From the NCBI GenBank assembly GCA_036971615.1, contig JAYKKR010000002.1, positions 3,472,001 through 3,536,000 on the forward strand: a stretch of DNA of 64,000 bases. The letters run 5' to 3'. A program made the translations under genes and the position numbers. The stretch is from Amyloporia xantha. Taxonomy: Eukaryota > Basidiomycota > Agaricomycetes > Polyporales > Adustoporiaceae. How positions within the stretch are numbered: position 1 is the first letter of the stretch; each line of letters starts with the position of its first letter. The notes below the pieces were generated by a model, which saw nothing but the letters and a program-made list of their open reading frames with translations, was not told the origin of the DNA and made no database searches. Below, piece by piece: positions 20,332-31,500 of this stretch.

Positions 20332-22783
20332 ATGGGTCGTCGCGCCAAAAACAAGCAGGGTAACCCGGAACCGCTTGCCGAAGTACAGGAACATGCCCCG
20401 CGACCGTCAGCGAAGAAGTTAGGGAAACGGAAAGCTGATGCAGACGAGGATCCCAAAGACACTCTGAGCAAGAGACCAGTTAAGAAAGCTCGCGACAACG
20501 AAAAGGAGCTCAGGAAGCAAGCCACTGGTAAAGAAAAGTCTGTCTCCGCAAAGGACAAAGAAGACGTGAAAAGCAAGGTCAAGGTCAAGCGGAAGAAGGA
20601 TATTGATGAAGACGAAGACGAGGCCGGGAGCAGTGAAGGCTGGGACAATGTTCAGGACGATGATGATATCAAAGCTCACGCAAAGTACGTCTCAGCTATT
20701 GCCAATGCCCATGCTCTTATTGATTTCATGTTCTAGGTCTCTGTTTCATGACAGTGACAATGAAGCGGAAGGTTTTGTCGGAGACCTGGAGGACTTCGAG
20801 ATGGACGGCGCTGATGCTGATGAGTACGTAGGGAAACCTGTCTCTTTTTTGTTACTCTAATTGAGTTCACCTTACCAGTGATGACCTATTACGAGGGCCA
20901 GTACAAGAGCTCGACTTCGGCTCTGACGATGAGGAGATCCAGCTCGCACCACCAAGATTAAAAGGAAAAAGGTCCAAACAGCATGAACGTCCCCTGAAAA
21001 TTATACCCACTGGCTCAGACGACTCCTCGGACGACTCTTCCGCCTCCTCAGATGACGATGGCCCTGTTACTATGGCTAACATGGAAGCTAGGTCTCGTGC
21101 TCTCGATGCAAAAGCAGCACGCGAAGCGGAATTAGATGCTGAGGAAATGCAAAATGCTGCACAGGAAGGCGAGGATGAAGATGACTTTGCCGACGCCGAT
21201 GAGGCCATGGTAGGAGAGGAAGGCGAGGTAGATGGAGAATTTCACCTACCCAATGCAGAAGAGAGGGAAGAAGAGAAAAAGACCGGTGGTCCTGATGTGC
21301 ACACTGTCCAGCGGCGCATGCGTGAATGTGTACGCGTGCTCGGTAACTTCACAAAGCTCGCTGCGAAAGGACGGTGAGTGTCTTGGTTTGTGCTACTCGA
21401 TCAAGTATTCATAATAGCACAAGATCACGATCGGAATACGTCCAGCAGCTCATTATGGACATCGCAAGCTACTATGGATACAACGACTTCCTTGTGGAGA
21501 AATTGTTCCAGTTGTTCCCGGTCGCTGAGGTTCGTTTAGGGCTTTTTCACATGGGGCTGGTGTGATCTCACGACGTTACAGGCAATCGAGTTCTTCGAAG
21601 CAAACGAGATTCCTCGGCCTGTGACCATCAGAACGAACACATTGCGCACCCGCCGACGAGACCTAGCGCAGGCCCTTATCAACCGTGGTGTCAATCTCGA
21701 ACCCATTGGCAAGTGGACCAATGTCGGATTGCAGGTATTCGAGAGCAGTGTGCCAATTGGAGCGACTCCCGAGTATCTTGCCGGACATTATATGCTGCAG
21801 GCGGCGTCCTCCTTCCTTCCTGTCCTTGCCCTGTCTCCTCAGCCTAACGAGCGTGTACTGGACATGGCATCGGCTCCCGGTGGGAAGACGACGCACATGG
21901 CGGCACTCATGGAGAACACGGGCGTGGTGTTTGCGAACGATGCGAACAAGGCACGGACGAAGAGTCTCACGGCGAACGTCCATCGGCTCGGATGCAAGAA
22001 TGTTGTGGTCTGCTCGTATGACGGCCGGGAGTTCCCCAAAGTGATGGGTGGTTTCGACCGGGTGCTTCTGGACGCGCCTTGCAGCGGAACCGGCGTGATC
22101 AGCAAGGATGCCAGTGTCAAAACGAACAAGGTATGGTATTCTGACATGTGCATAATGTCAATTGTCTAAACTCTCGTCAGTCCGAGCGCGACTTTGCTCT
22201 CCTCTCACACCTCCAAAAGCAGCTCATCCTGTGCGCGATCGACAGCGTTACTCCGGATTCCAAGACGGGCGGCTACCTCGTTTACTCGACTTGCTCGGTG
22301 ACGGTCGACGAAAACGAGGCGGTGGTCGATTACGCGCTGCGCAAGCGGCCGAACGTTAAGCTCGTGGACACCGGCCTCGAGTTCGGGCGCCCGGGATACA
22401 CGAAGTATCGCGGGAAGACGTTCAACGAGAAGGTCAGCCTGACGCGGCGGTTTTATCCGCACGTGCACAACATGGACGGGTTCTTCGTGGCCAAGTTCAA
22501 GGTGGAGAAGCCGGTGAAGACGAAGGCCTCGCAGGACAAGAAGAACCCGAACAAGGGCGACGAGGCGGTCGAGGCGGAGGACATCCAGTTTGACAGCGAT
22601 GAGGATAGGGTGTATATTGAAGGCATGTGCATTTTCTGCTTCGTGACGTCGCTGCCGCCGCTGATACTGTATCCTATTTATAAAGAGTCGAGGCGGAAGA
22701 GCATGAAGGCCAAGGGCCTACGTGTACCTCCGCGTAGGAAGCCGGTAGAGGCGACCCCTATGGCTGTCGAAGCCGCTGCATGA
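20332..22783 (+). CDS. NOP2: 25S rRNA (cytosine-C5)-methyltransferase Nop2/NSUN1
   Basis: Nucleolar SAM-dependent m5C methyltransferase needed for 60S ribosome assembly. Exons are 20332-20684, 20737-20823, 20879-21373, 21418-21539, 21582-22130, 22181-22622 and 22686-22783. The N-terminal third is Lys- and Asp/Glu-rich low-complexity sequence with nuclear-localisation-like KRKADAD and KVKRKKD. The catalytic domain shows VLDMASAPGGKTTHMA (SAM binding), LLDAPCSGTG (motif IV Cys) and YLVYSTCSVTVDENE (motif VI catalytic Cys), with GRPGYTKYRGKTF and RRFYPHVHNMDGFFVAKF near the end. The last intron (22623-22685) appears to use a GC donor (G|GCATGT). It is 63 nt with no stop, so read-through would stay in frame. 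Removing it restores YIEESRRKSMKAKGLR. Confidence 0.93.
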
Positions 22784-23327
22784 GTTTCCGCATTTACTCT
22801 AGTCGTAGACTATCAGAGTTGTCGCGTGTACAGTTCACGCAAACAGGAGTTGTGTTAGTCCTAGTGCTCACCGGTGCCGCTATCCGGAACTTGTCGATCG
22901 TGGTCGCTGGGCGCCGCAGACGACGCACAAGACCCATAATTCGCCATTTCTGCTCGTCATGGGTCAGTTGCTCGCCAGAGTCGTCACACGCGGAGCAGAT
23001 GATGGAGTCTCAGAACGGTCCCTGCTCATATGACAATCGTGCGCCGAGAATGATACGTCCACGCTTATCACCGAGCAGCCCTTTCCTGGTGTCTCACTGC
23101 TAAACGGTATTTCATTTGAGCTGGTATCGGGGCTGGTACGGTACAACAAAGTTCGACGGTAAGAATAGAGATACAGATGGCATCAGAGAAGGGTCAGAAT
23201 GAAGCGCAAATGGCGGATATGATGCAATGTCCTGTCCAACACTGTCACGGGCCTCTCGTCTATGTTCCGAGCGGGCGCTGCGGCGGTCCCGTCATTCAGA
23301 AACGAGACAAGTGGCCAATCTGGCGGT
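22784..23327. other. Intergenic region, no gene seen
   Basis: 544 bp between the 3' ends of NOP2 and the Rim9-like gene, which are convergent. No coding signal is seen. Confidence 0.5.
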
Positions 23328-24854
23328 CTAGTACGTGCTTACTTTCCTGCGAGATGCATAGGAGGTACATCAGATCAACCTGACACAGGTCCCTGAGACG
23401 TTGCCAGAAGATGGACGTACTGATATCTATAGCCATGGCAGATCCCCGCGCAAGCGCCGATGAGGGCCAGCCATAGAGCGATAGCTGCACCCAAAACCAT
23501 CCAGACCTGTGGTCCGCCGATGACACAGATGCAACGGGTATCATATCAGTCAACCACACAGTCCGGGGATCGAGAGATACGCACAGCATTGCCCCAGTTG
23601 AGACTGAGGACATCATCGGACTCGTCTCTCACTCGGTCTCGCACCGCCGCGACAAAAATGAGGTCTACGAGCAAGATTACAGTGGCGAGAGTTGCGGCGA
23701 GTAGCCCCACGGTGAAAGTAACTATAGAGGCGCCTCGGGATACTCCGCCATCGGGACGCCGGCGGACCATAAAGAAAGCAGAGACCAATGCGAGAAACGT
23801 GATACCACAAGCTGCAAATACAATCGCACAAGGGATCCAGATAAGGCATAAACGACGTCAAGGGGCACGGCGCGAGGCTGAGACGTACCAATAGGGTGCA
23901 GCACCATGACCGCAGTAATGGTGCGGGAGATGGTCCCGCTACTGAGGTTGACGCCGCTAACTTGCAGTGCAGTGAGGATAGAGCTGTCGAGGTCGTAGCC
24001 CAGTTTCGCCTTGGAGCACTGCGCAGCCGTGCCGATGTTGTTGCCGACGACACTGGTGTCACACGACCGTCAGGAGAGATCGTCAGAGGCAGAAATAGAT
24101 AATGGAGAACGTCCTGTGACTCCTGTCGGCGGGGAGTCTGGTTCGCCGAACGCGCCTGGCGATGTGACATTGTGAGCGATGTGACATTGTGATGAGGCCA
24201 AAGGCCATATCCCTTTAACCAGGTAGGCCAAAGCGTGTGGCGTGGCCGATGCAGGGCGGAGACGGGCGGGAACGCGCATTGGCCCACTGGTGACTGGTGC
24301 CCGCCGGTGCTAGGGACGCTGTCCTTCAGCGACGCCGTCGCTCTAAGCCAAGAACTCGGGTACCGCTGTATATGATACTGACAAGACATAGGCCAAGCAG
24401 AGCATTCTAGCACCTACATCGGGGAGCCAGTCACAATAAATTCAGGTACTATGGACATTGCAGCGGACGAGCGACACGCCCCGATACATCCACGATGGCG
24501 GTCGCCCATCAAGCGCCTGCGGGTACCAGTATTCACAGGCGAGTTGCAGGCGTGTCACTTTGTGACCTTCTATGTCCAGTGTTCCGTGTTCGGCGAACGA
24601 ACCTCCCCGTGGACAGAACATTCTGAGACAATGCAGCTGAATGAGACCACTCACGAGACATCTACTGCCGATACGCAGTAGCCCCATACGCCGAACCACG
24701 CACTGCCGCTGGCGCTGGCATCGGTGGTCGACGTGCTGTGTTGGGCAACAAGGTGGAAGAGATACACGGCCTTGATAATTGGCACCGAAAGAGACACGAG
24801 AAGTAGCAATAGGAACGCAAGAAACAGAAGCAATGGTGTTACAGCCGCCAACAT
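23328..24854 (-). CDS. RIM9: SUR7/PalI family protein, Rim9-like
   Basis: Plasma-membrane protein of the ambient-pH sensing (Rim/Pal) pathway, partner of the Rim21/PalH sensor in ascomycetes. Minus-strand exons 24655-24854, 23889-24052, 23585-23811, 23421-23506 and 23328-23346 give 231 residues. Span 1 is an uncleaved-signal-like helix at the N terminus (TPLLLFLAFLLLLLVSLSV). It is followed by WFGVWGYCVS, QCSKAKLGYDLD and the LSSGTISRTITAVMVLHPI segment that enters span 2. Spans 3 and 4 are ATVILLVDLIFVAAV and VWMVLGAAIALWLALIGAC, joined through NWGNA. These are the PalI/Rim9 landmarks. Intron 1 is 602 nt, about ten times the local norm. The last exon (19 nt, ending RYQKVSTY) is the least certain part. 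Confidence 0.8.
24127..24612. repeat. Possible transposon remnant inside Rim9 intron 1
   Basis: The sequence around 24127-24160 (CGGGGAG then GTTCGCCGAAC) is partly mirrored by 24585-24612 (GTTCGGCGAAC then CTCCCCG). About 26 of 33 positions agree when inverted. A 17-bp unit, GCGATGTGACATTGTGA, is tandemly duplicated at about 24159-24192. No target duplication was found, so transposon origin is tentative. Confidence 0.35.
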
Positions 24855-25278
24855 CTCAGGACTTCAGGAATATTTGCTCTGGTTTTTGAAGGCCTGACCG
24901 CTGGAAGGAGGTGGAGGTCAAGAGTAAGGACGCGGTGTGCAGAGCAGAGCTCCAAGCGCAGCCAGAAGGATATATACGAGAAGAGCATGTTCACCGCATT
25001 GAGTGGAGCAGTGAACGCTTCTTGACAGTGCAACGTGCTGAGGGATACAGAGGGCATTTGCGATGAGATAGAGAACATCGAGCGGTGAAGATCATAGATG
25101 AGGATAGAGGTAGGGACAAAGCTCGAGAGATAGGCTGGGCAAAGTAAGTATGTATAGACGGCGAGACTATGTTGCGGGCTAGGAGGCGGGGCACGTATGG
25201 GGCGTGGGAAATAGAAGGGCGGGAAGTGAAAAGATGAAACACGGTTGTCACAAAGGGAGAGTCGAGACAGAGGGGGGG

Positions 25279-25852
25279 GTCGATTGGTCGGATTCGATTG
25301 GCGCGCGTAGATAGTCGCGCGTCACAACGACGGGCACAAGTCACGTTTACCCTTTTCCAGTCATGCAATTTGTCTTGAAAAACCCTTAGGCCAGCTTATT
25401 TTATATACTAATAAGTCTATTTATGGCATTTTAAGTAGGTAAATTAATTGTAGCATACAAATTAAGTAGACAGTGTTGTCTAAATTTGAAGGTTCTTGTA
25501 ATAAAGGCAGTGACTTTGAAAGGCTTGTTGTATGAAGCCGCCTAGTCCCAATACTACACCTTATTTCATTAAATGCGTGAACGACGAACGAGGCTTTATT
25601 GTGCCTTACCCTCCCTCACTGCGCTCGGGTGGTCTCCCTCGGACGGGCGAACAGTGGCCCTCTTCACACACACAGCACCGCCGACATTTTCCATTTATGG
25701 AACAAAACCATGGCCGGCAGTCTTATCTTGCGAGATTGGGCCAAAGGCTGTTATTATTACTCTGGTATTTACTCACTACCGACACGCCGTGACTGGTCCG
25801 CCGTGACGCGCGACTATCGGCGGGCGCCAATCGAACCCGACCAATCGACCGT
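25279..25852. repeat. Inverted repeat pair
   Basis: The left arm at about 25279-25325 and the right arm at about 25801-25852 are reverse complements over roughly 50-60 bp: GTCGATTGGTCGG, TTCGATTGGCGC and ATAGTCGCGCGTCAC occur in order in both. The spacer is about 475 bp. It could be a duplicated promoter module or the ends of an old element. Confidence 0.6.
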
Positions 25853-26342
25853 AGACTCAGTCGAGACAGTCGCGTCGACGCTTACCCGGAACAGAAAAGA
25901 AGCGTCACAAGCGAGCTATGCATCACGACCTGGACGCCAAGGCCATTCCATCCCTCCCGCCCACTGCTCGTGTGCACTGACGCGGTAGCCTTCATGCCCA
26001 TCGCTGAAAGCGAACAACATGCGATGCGCGTCGAATCATGGCAGAGAGCGAGGACTGGTGCAGGGTTGAAGGGCGGGCGGGAGATTTACGTCCCAGACAT
26101 GATCGGTTGGCGGCTAAGCGCCAGAAATTCTATGCAGGCTGCTTCGATCTATTTCGCGCTGTCACCTTGTGAACAAAAACCAACTTTCCCACGCTCGCCC
26201 TCCCAGCGAGCTCAACTGATTCCGACCCAAAGGGCCAAAATACCCTCAATCAAGCGTCTCTCCTAGTTCACTACCCTGACGCTGTCCAATCCTGTGCGTT
26301 CGGGCAGTCAGAGAGGGTCGAGGGACTGAGCAAGCCTGCAAA

Positions 26343-26387
26343 ATGAGTCAGCGCAAGTCTGGTAGCAGCAGCGGAGGCGTCGCCTAA
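26343..26387 (+). other. Small upstream ORF (14 codons)
   Basis: ATG to TAA, reading MSQRKSGSSSGGVA, about 330 bp before the main start at 26719. Whether it lies in the transcribed leader is unknown. Confidence 0.25.
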
Positions 26388-26479
26388 TCAGGACGCGCAT
26401 AACGTGAAGAGGCCTAAAACAGTTTAGCTTTGTTTGTACAGCCTGCTTAAGGGATAAGAAGCGCGGCGCTCAGACCTTA

Positions 26480-26530
26480 TTCTCTCCCTATCTCTTTCTC
26501 TTTCGCTCTCTTGTCGTCGCTGCGTCGTCA
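26480..26530 (+). promoter_or_regulatory. Pyrimidine-rich core promoter tract
   Basis: A CT-rich run (CTCTCCCTATCTCTTTCTC) typical of strongly expressed fungal genes lies about 200 bp upstream of the start at 26719. Confidence 0.45.
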
Positions 26531-26718
26531 GGCCACAGCAGCCTCTCTCTCTTCTCATATACCACTAATGTACGTTCTCTTCTCTTTTCTAAGCGTCCTG
26601 CTCTCCTTCTTTCTCTTCTTCGTCACGTCTTTACCTTTTTTTCGTTGCTCTTGTGCTCACAACGACGACGTGGCTAATACAACTTTCCTAGCTTTCGTCC
26701 ACGCCTAAGTCATCCGTA

Positions 26719-27886
26719 ATGTCTGACGCTGCTGTCGCTCCTGCCCCCGTCGAGGAGGTTAAGCCCACCGAGACTCCCGCTGTAGAGCCTACCCCCGCAG
26801 TGGAGCCCGTCGCTGAGCCCGCTCCCGCTACTGTTAGTCACTTCCTTCTTTCTTCGTCCTAGTCTTCTTGACGTGTCGTCTTTATCAGGAGGAAGCCAAG
26901 GAGGAGCCCAAGGCTGAGGTTCGCTAATCTATGAATTTCCTTGAAGTCTTTGTCTCACGTTCTCGTTGAGCAGGAAGCCGCCCCTACTGAGGCCCCTGCT
27001 GCTGAGGCCCCCGCCTCTGAGCCTGCCGCTGCTGAGCCCGCCACTGAGGAGGCCAAGCCTGTACGTAGATGAGATCTATCGTTATCCGGTATCATTCTAA
27101 TCGTTGTCCTATTCAGGCCGAGCCTGCTGCTACGGAGACTAAGAAGGAGGAGCGACCCAAGAGCCCTAGCCTCTTGGCCAAGCTCCTCGCTCCCTTCAAA
27201 GGTGAGAAGAAGACTGAGAAGAAACACAAGGAGAAGACTGCCAAGAAGACTGAGAAGAAGGAGGAGGTAATGAGTTCCTTATTGGTTTGTAGTCTTTACT
27301 CACAGCGTGTGCAGGCTGCTGCTCCTGCCACTGAGGAGGCACCCAAGGAGGCAGCGCCCGAAGAGGCCCCCGCTGCTGAGGCTCCCAAGACGGAGGAGAC
27401 CCCTGCTGAGCCCGCTGCTGAGCCTGTGAAGGAGACGTACGCATAATCCATTCGTGTGCTGCTATATTGTGCTGATGTTAGCGCAGCGAGACCGCGCCCG
27501 CCGCTGAGGCACCTGCTGAGGCTGCCCCGGCTGAGCCCGCTGCCGCGGAGACTGAGGCACCCAAGGAAGAGAAGGTAAGTTGACGTCTCTTCATAGTAGC
27601 CTGTGTGTGAAACGATTGATTCTGACGTCCCCAGAAGGATGAGAAGCCCAAGTCCCCCAAGGTCAGCCGTCGTTTGTCCGCTCGCGTCGGTGAATTCTTC
27701 AAGCCAAAACCGAAGGCGGAGGTCAATACGCCTCCCAAGGTTGAGGAGAACCCCCCGAAGATTGAGGAGGGTGAGCCCATTGCTCCCCTCGAGAACCCCG
27801 CCGCTGAAGAATCAGCACCAGAACCTACAGAGGAGCCGAAGGTTGAGGCGCCACTGGCGGCTCCCGTCGTTGCAGCTGCCGCATAA
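26719..27886 (+). CDS. Acidic Ala/Pro/Glu/Lys-rich low-complexity protein
   Basis: Unrecognised function. Seven exons (26719-26832, 26889-26918, 26974-27060, 27117-27266, 27315-27436, 27487-27574, 27635-27886) give 280 residues. Most of it is repetitive Ala/Pro/Glu (EEAP, AEAPA, EPAA). Two ordered-looking boxes stand out. One is RPKSPSLLAKLLAPFKGEKK in exon 4, followed by a Lys-rich run. The other is KPKSPKVSRRLSARVGEFFK in exon 7, followed by PKVEENPPKIEEGEPIAPLE. Both share a K-S-P start and an amphipathic hydrophobic/basic helix. Codon use is strongly C-biased (GCC, CCC, GAG) and the promoter is CT-rich, suggesting high expression. No signal peptide is present. Exon phases agree throughout. 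Confidence 0.75.
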
Positions 27887-28589
27887 GTGGTGTGCGGTTG
27901 TTTTGGGTCATTCTCCCTATAGTTATGACTTGTTACGACGCCGACCATTAATGCCTCGCATTTTCCACTGTCCTGGTTCGTTTCACCGCTCATCCTGGAT
28001 TGGTCTCATCTCTTTCTTTCATTGGCTTACCTTACGACGCGGATCTAGTTTTCGTTGCTTCATCTTCACGATCATGTTCTCGTTTATACCGTGCAGCTAG
28101 CGCCGCGTAGCCCTAATGTCCATCCCGGATAGCTTGTTATATCCTCATACCCACTTTCTTTCTTTGCTGGGCTTGTGCTGCCGTGCTCGCGTCTCTGTAA
28201 TATTGTGTTTTTACACGGAGTGATCATAGCCAATGCAGCACATTTTCATGTTATTTGGAGAGTAAATGTGTGAAGACGAGGTCGTTTCAACCGCGGCTTT
28301 TGAGGTCATTTGATAGTCGAAAATGGTTTGGCTCATTCTAAAGTCGTTCGAACTGCATAACCGTCGTTACTTTTCTTCCCCATTGACACTGTCTACAGTA
28401 AGCTACAGTAAGCCACTTGTTGATGTTGACATAGGATGCAAGACAGTACTGTCTATGAAACGGCCTTACTGAAACGGCCTTACATGTGACCAATCGAGTC
28501 ATTTCAGACGCAACGCGCCTGCACGTATATGAAAAGGTCTCTGCAGCAAGTCTTCATATTTCCTTCTAAATCCATCCTTGCCATTTGAC
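27887..28589. other. Intergenic region, no gene seen
   Basis: About 700 bp containing the 3' UTR of the acidic protein and the promoter of eIF2B epsilon. Short direct repeats are present (TACAGTAAGC twice at about 28395; GAAACGGCCTTAC twice at about 28460). No gene is seen. Confidence 0.5.
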
Positions 28590-31500
28590 ATGCCGCCAAA
28601 ATCATCTGCAGGCAAAGAGAAGGACCTGACGGACGAGGACGAGGTCCTCCAGGCCGTGATTCTCGCCGATAGCTTCAACAAGCGCTTCAGACCACTGACG
28701 GTGGGCAAGCCACGGGTGAGCCTTTTTTCTCAGTTGTGTAGTGATGCATAGGTGTTGAAAAAATTGTGCGGTTATTCATAGTGTTTACTGCCAATATGCA
28801 ATGCTACTTTGCTGGACTGGACGTTCGAGAGTCTGGCGCTCGCGGGTGTTCAGGAGATCTTTGTTATATGCCGATCGTACGCTGAACTCGTGAAGGCAGC
28901 CATTCGGTGCGTCGCAGGCCACCATTCTGTGATCATGCAGCCTCACTTACGATCACCGTATGCGCATCTCTTATTTCTGTGCACTATCCCATGTCCGCAG
29001 AGACTCGAAATGGTCGAAACCGAGCTCTGGGCTGAAGATCGTGCCGATCATCACGGCGAAGGAGACGTACTCGCCGGGGGACGCCATGCGCGATATATAC
29101 ACGCACGGCATCATCACCTCCGACTTCGTGCTCGTCACCGGCGACCTCGTGAGCAACATCCGGATAGACGAGGTGGTGCGCGCGCACAAGGAGCGCCGGC
29201 GCACGAACAAGGATGCTATCATGACCATGGTCGTGAAGGAGAGTGGCGCACAGCATCGCACGAGGTGGGTGCGGGCGTTTTCGTTGAGGGTGCATTGCGT
29301 TGCGAGTCTGGAGTTGATGGCGGGTTGTCTACGGCAGGTCCAAAGCGGAATCCGGCGTGTTCGTCTTGGACGCGGCGACTTCGGAGTGCCTGCACTACGA
29401 GCCTGTGGGCGGATACCCTCGCAAAAGCATCATACACATTCCCAGAGAGATCTTAGCCGAACATCCAGAAGTCGAGATCCGTAACGACTTCGTTGATTGC
29501 TCAATAGACGTCTGTTCAGTAGAGGTATGGAGATATTCTACCATGCGTTGTGACGGAATAATGACAGTTGATTTCTAGGTTCCTTCGCTATTCCAAGACA
29601 ACTTTGATTATGGAGACATCCGGCGGGATTTCGTCTATGGAGTGCTTACGTCCGATCTGCTCATGAAGAACATCTATTGTTATGTCGCGAAGGAGGGTTA
29701 TGCCGCGAGAGTGGCAGACACGCGTAGCTACGATGCAATCAGGTGTGCTGGTTACCGAAACATAGTCGGAGCGACTGCTGACCACTGCGTTCACAGTAAA
29801 GACATCTTAGCGAGATGGACCTTCCCACTTGTGCCTGACAATAACTACCCCGGTGATCAAGCGTACGAGCATGTCCGCGGAAACAAATATATCGCAAAAG
29901 ACAACTCCGTCAGCCTTTCTCGGTACGTATCTTCCATGTGTAATACAGTTGGCAGAATCATGGTGTTCTCAAACTGTGCTCCTCAGGACTTGCAAGATCG
30001 GTTCCAATACCCTCATCGGCGCACACACCAGCGTTGCAGATAATGCGTCCATCTCTGCCAGTGTTATCGGCCAACGGTGTACCATTGGTCCAGGGGCAGT
30101 TCTGCGTGGAGCTTATGTTTTCGATGACACTCATATTGGTGCTGGCACACGAGTCGAGACGAGTATCATCGGGTCCAACGTCCGCATCGGTCCAGGGAGC
30201 ACTGTGCATATAGGGTGTCTTGTGGGCAACGGCGTCATTCTCGGGAAGAATGCAAGATTGGGTAAGTTCGAGAGGGTCTCGAGGAAGAGAGAGGCTGTGA
30301 ATGGAGTCGAGGCGGATGATGAGGAGGACGATGACGAGTGGGAGGTCGTTGAAGCGTGTACGTCGAACACCACGATCCTTGTCCCCCTCCAGGCAAGTAT
30401 CTTACGTGCACCTATGTTCAGATCAGGACTCGGTGACATCGATTCTGGGCGAGGACTCGAACGCCGTCGTCTGGCCGCAAACCCCTCCAGATGAGGAAGA
30501 GGACGAAGACTCCGTCGAGTCATATAATAGCCAACGACTCATGCGTATAGGTAAGTGCCCTCGACCGCTCTTGCTATTCCCTCCGTTGACCGTGCTTATT
30601 CGTGCAGGTGACGATGCCCTCGACCTGGATCTCTCCGACGATGGATCCGTCACCGATGAGTCAGACTCAGAATCCGACTCAGAATCCGACTTAGATATGC
30701 ATGCCCTATCCCGTACCTCCTCCATCACCTCCATGTCACACGTGCCGGACATGTCTGTCTCCACGCTGCACACGCTGCACGACTCCGCCGCCGAACACGA
30801 GTTCCGCTCCGAGGTACGCCAGTCACTCGAGCGTGCGTTCGCGGAAGGACACAGCGTGGACAACGCCTCCGTCGAGCTCAAAGACGCTGCGCATGGCGAG
30901 CAACGTGCCCCTGCGGCGCGTGCGAGAGGCGGTCGTGGAGGCGATCGTGGACAGGATCGAAGTCGTCGAGGGCGATCCGCAGAAGCAGAGGCAGGTGATC
31001 TGGAAGATGGTCGAGCGGTGGGGGCCGCTGGTTGATCGGATTGGCGGCGTCGACCCGGTGGAGACGGTCGAGGTGCTGCAGGTATGTGCATGCGCCTGGG
31101 TTATGTGGTGTACTATTTGCATCTACTCATTCTCTCCGAAACCACGCAGCTTCACCTCGCAGAGTCGCCACGCCTGCCGCTCTTCGGACAGATACTCGCC
31201 GCTTTGTACCAGGCCGACATCGTCGAGGAGGACGACATCCGTACATGGCACGCGCGTCCTTCGTCCAAGGGGGAGGGCCTGAAGCCTGGCCCGCTGCGGG
31301 ATGGTATGGAGAAGTGCTGGACCGTAGGCAAGCGGATGATCGAGCAGTTTGATGAGCAGGAGAGCGAAAGCGAGAGTGAGAGCGAAGAGGAGGACGAGGT
31401 GGAAAGCAAAGGGGACGATGAGAGTGATGACAATGTGGAGGGAAGTAAGGGTGCAAATAGGGAGGAGGAGAACGAGGAGGGCAGCGAAGAGGAAGAGACT

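Larger units (their letters stand above)
24855..26718. other. Intergenic region with inverted repeat and promoter of the 26719 gene
   Basis: 1.86 kb between divergent genes. It includes an AT-rich stretch (25378-25530), an inverted repeat (25279-25325 with 25801-25852), a small upstream ORF (26343-26387) and a pyrimidine-rich core promoter near 26480-26520. The gene downstream may have a 5' UTR intron (GTACGT at 26569 to an AG at about 26691). No protein gene is supported. Confidence 0.5.

Noticed and set aside
30870..30890. Programmed +1 frameshifting in eIF2B epsilon
   Set aside because: The site (CTCAAAGACG) does not resemble known fungal +1 sites. A second similar break lies in the same gene and more in the RhoGEF, so an indel error is simpler.
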